Shown piece by piece: positions 63,696 through 64,000 of a stretch of DNA of 64,000 nucleotides (position 1 is its first letter; each line of letters starts with the position of its first letter). A program made the position numbers and the translations under genes. The notes under the pieces were generated by a model. The model worked only from the letters and a program-made list of their open reading frames with translations, did not search any database and was not told the origin of the DNA. The DNA lies in the NCBI RefSeq assembly GCF_030994125.1, contig NZ_CP099918.1:62001-126000 (forward strand). Reading direction: 5' to 3'. This DNA comes from Pseudoalteromonas xiamenensis. GTDB taxonomy: Bacteria > Pseudomonadota > Gammaproteobacteria > Enterobacterales > Alteromonadaceae.

Positions 63696-64000
63696 TTAAT
63701 CGACTTAACCGCGCTTTACGCTCTGCTTCTTCCTTAATTCGAGCTCTTTCTTCAAACACCATCTCTGCCATCGCCATCAGCAGTTCCCCCTCCAATGATT
63801 TGTTTGCCGCGATTTGCGATTCGAGCGCTTCAATTTCATCTTGTGGTTCGTTTTGCAGATAAGCGTTTACCGAATGTCCATTCTTATGGGCAGCAATCTC
63901 GGGCTTGTCGGGTTCTGAAGCAATATGGACTTTTAAGGCTCTACTAGATTTAGACTGTTTCAACTTGGTTAATTCTTCAAGTTGACGATTGAGTTGTTCA
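63691..64000 (-). CDS. Unrecognised coiled-coil protein, 3' part
   Basis: The minus-strand frame is open to the end of the window, so the N-terminus is missing. The visible ~102 residues are mostly charged helix: EQLNRQLEELTKLKQSKSSR at the upstream end, and EIEALESQIAANKSLEGELL followed by EERARIKEEAERKARLSRLR at the C-terminus. A Lys/Arg-rich tail and the heptad pattern suggest a coiled coil. No family could be assigned. Confidence 0.6.
   Translation of the reverse strand, partial: EQLNRQLEELTKLKQSKSSRALKVHIASEPDKPEIAAHKNGHSVNAYLQNEPQDEIEALESQIAANKSLEGELLMAMAEMVFEERARIKEEAERKARLSRLR

Noticed and set aside
63697..63712. Sequence resembling the sucrose operator (CTTAATCGACTTAA)
   Set aside because: Only half of the palindrome matches and it lies inside a coding region, so chance similarity is more likely.

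Overview
The window looks like chromosomal DNA of a marine gammaproteobacterium of the Alteromonadales type (Pseudoalteromonas, Alteromonas or Shewanella relatives). The basis is the moderate GC content, three large TonB-dependent receptors each next to a nutrient-use gene set, many secreted or lipoprotein peptidases, and a sucrose gene set built like the Shewanella Scr pathway (sucrose phosphorylase, MFS permease, fructokinase, TonB receptor). No rRNA, tRNA, CRISPR array, transposase or prophage was seen. Genus-level placement is inference.

Layout. 1-6.4 kb: end of an Omp85-type barrel, an LtaS/MdoB-like sulfatase-fold enzyme with DgkA, a pirin, and feoAB behind a Fur box. 6.5-8.8 kb: a LacI regulator, a cysteine-dioxygenase-like cupin with a MerR-type promoter, and a MerR regulator broken by a one-base frameshift. 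8.9-15.3 kb: sucrose locus with two copies of one 14-bp operator. 15.5-25.1 kb: secreted amidase, GNAT, FG-GAP and Sel1 proteins, a first DUF885 lipoprotein, a translationally coupled solute-binding-protein/diguanylate cyclase pair, and a DUF1203 protein. 25.5-31.9 kb: trehalose locus (trehalase, MFS, LacI, TonB receptor) with two identical operator cores. 32-33.3 kb: MgtC and LysE family membrane proteins.

34.1-41.3 kb: a three-gene signalling operon made of a REC-EAL phosphodiesterase, a 1595-residue hybrid kinase whose first PAS domain carries the full LOV blue-light signature, and a REC protein. 41.8-48.7 kb: second and third DUF885 lipoproteins, an M20 dipeptidase, a zinc ribbon protein, and a SoxR module (SoxR, a divergent flavin reductase with a SoxR-type 19-bp-spacer promoter, and a DUF885 gene overlapping soxR). 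49-53.9 kb: another hybrid kinase, an S41 lipoprotein, a guanidine-II (mini-ykkC) riboswitch driving an SMR Gdx exporter plus a secreted unknown protein, and a phospholipase-A2-like secreted protein.

54.0-63.6 kb: what reads as a cyanophycin (multi-arginyl-poly-aspartate) or related isopeptide utilization locus: two secreted S51 cyanophycinase-family proteins, a 971-residue TonB receptor, a YfcC-family inner-membrane carrier and an isoaspartyl dipeptidase whose HxH metal motif is degenerate. The proposed flow is extracellular depolymerization to beta-Asp-Arg, outer then inner membrane uptake, and cytoplasmic cleavage to Asp and Arg. The window ends inside an unrecognised coiled-coil protein.
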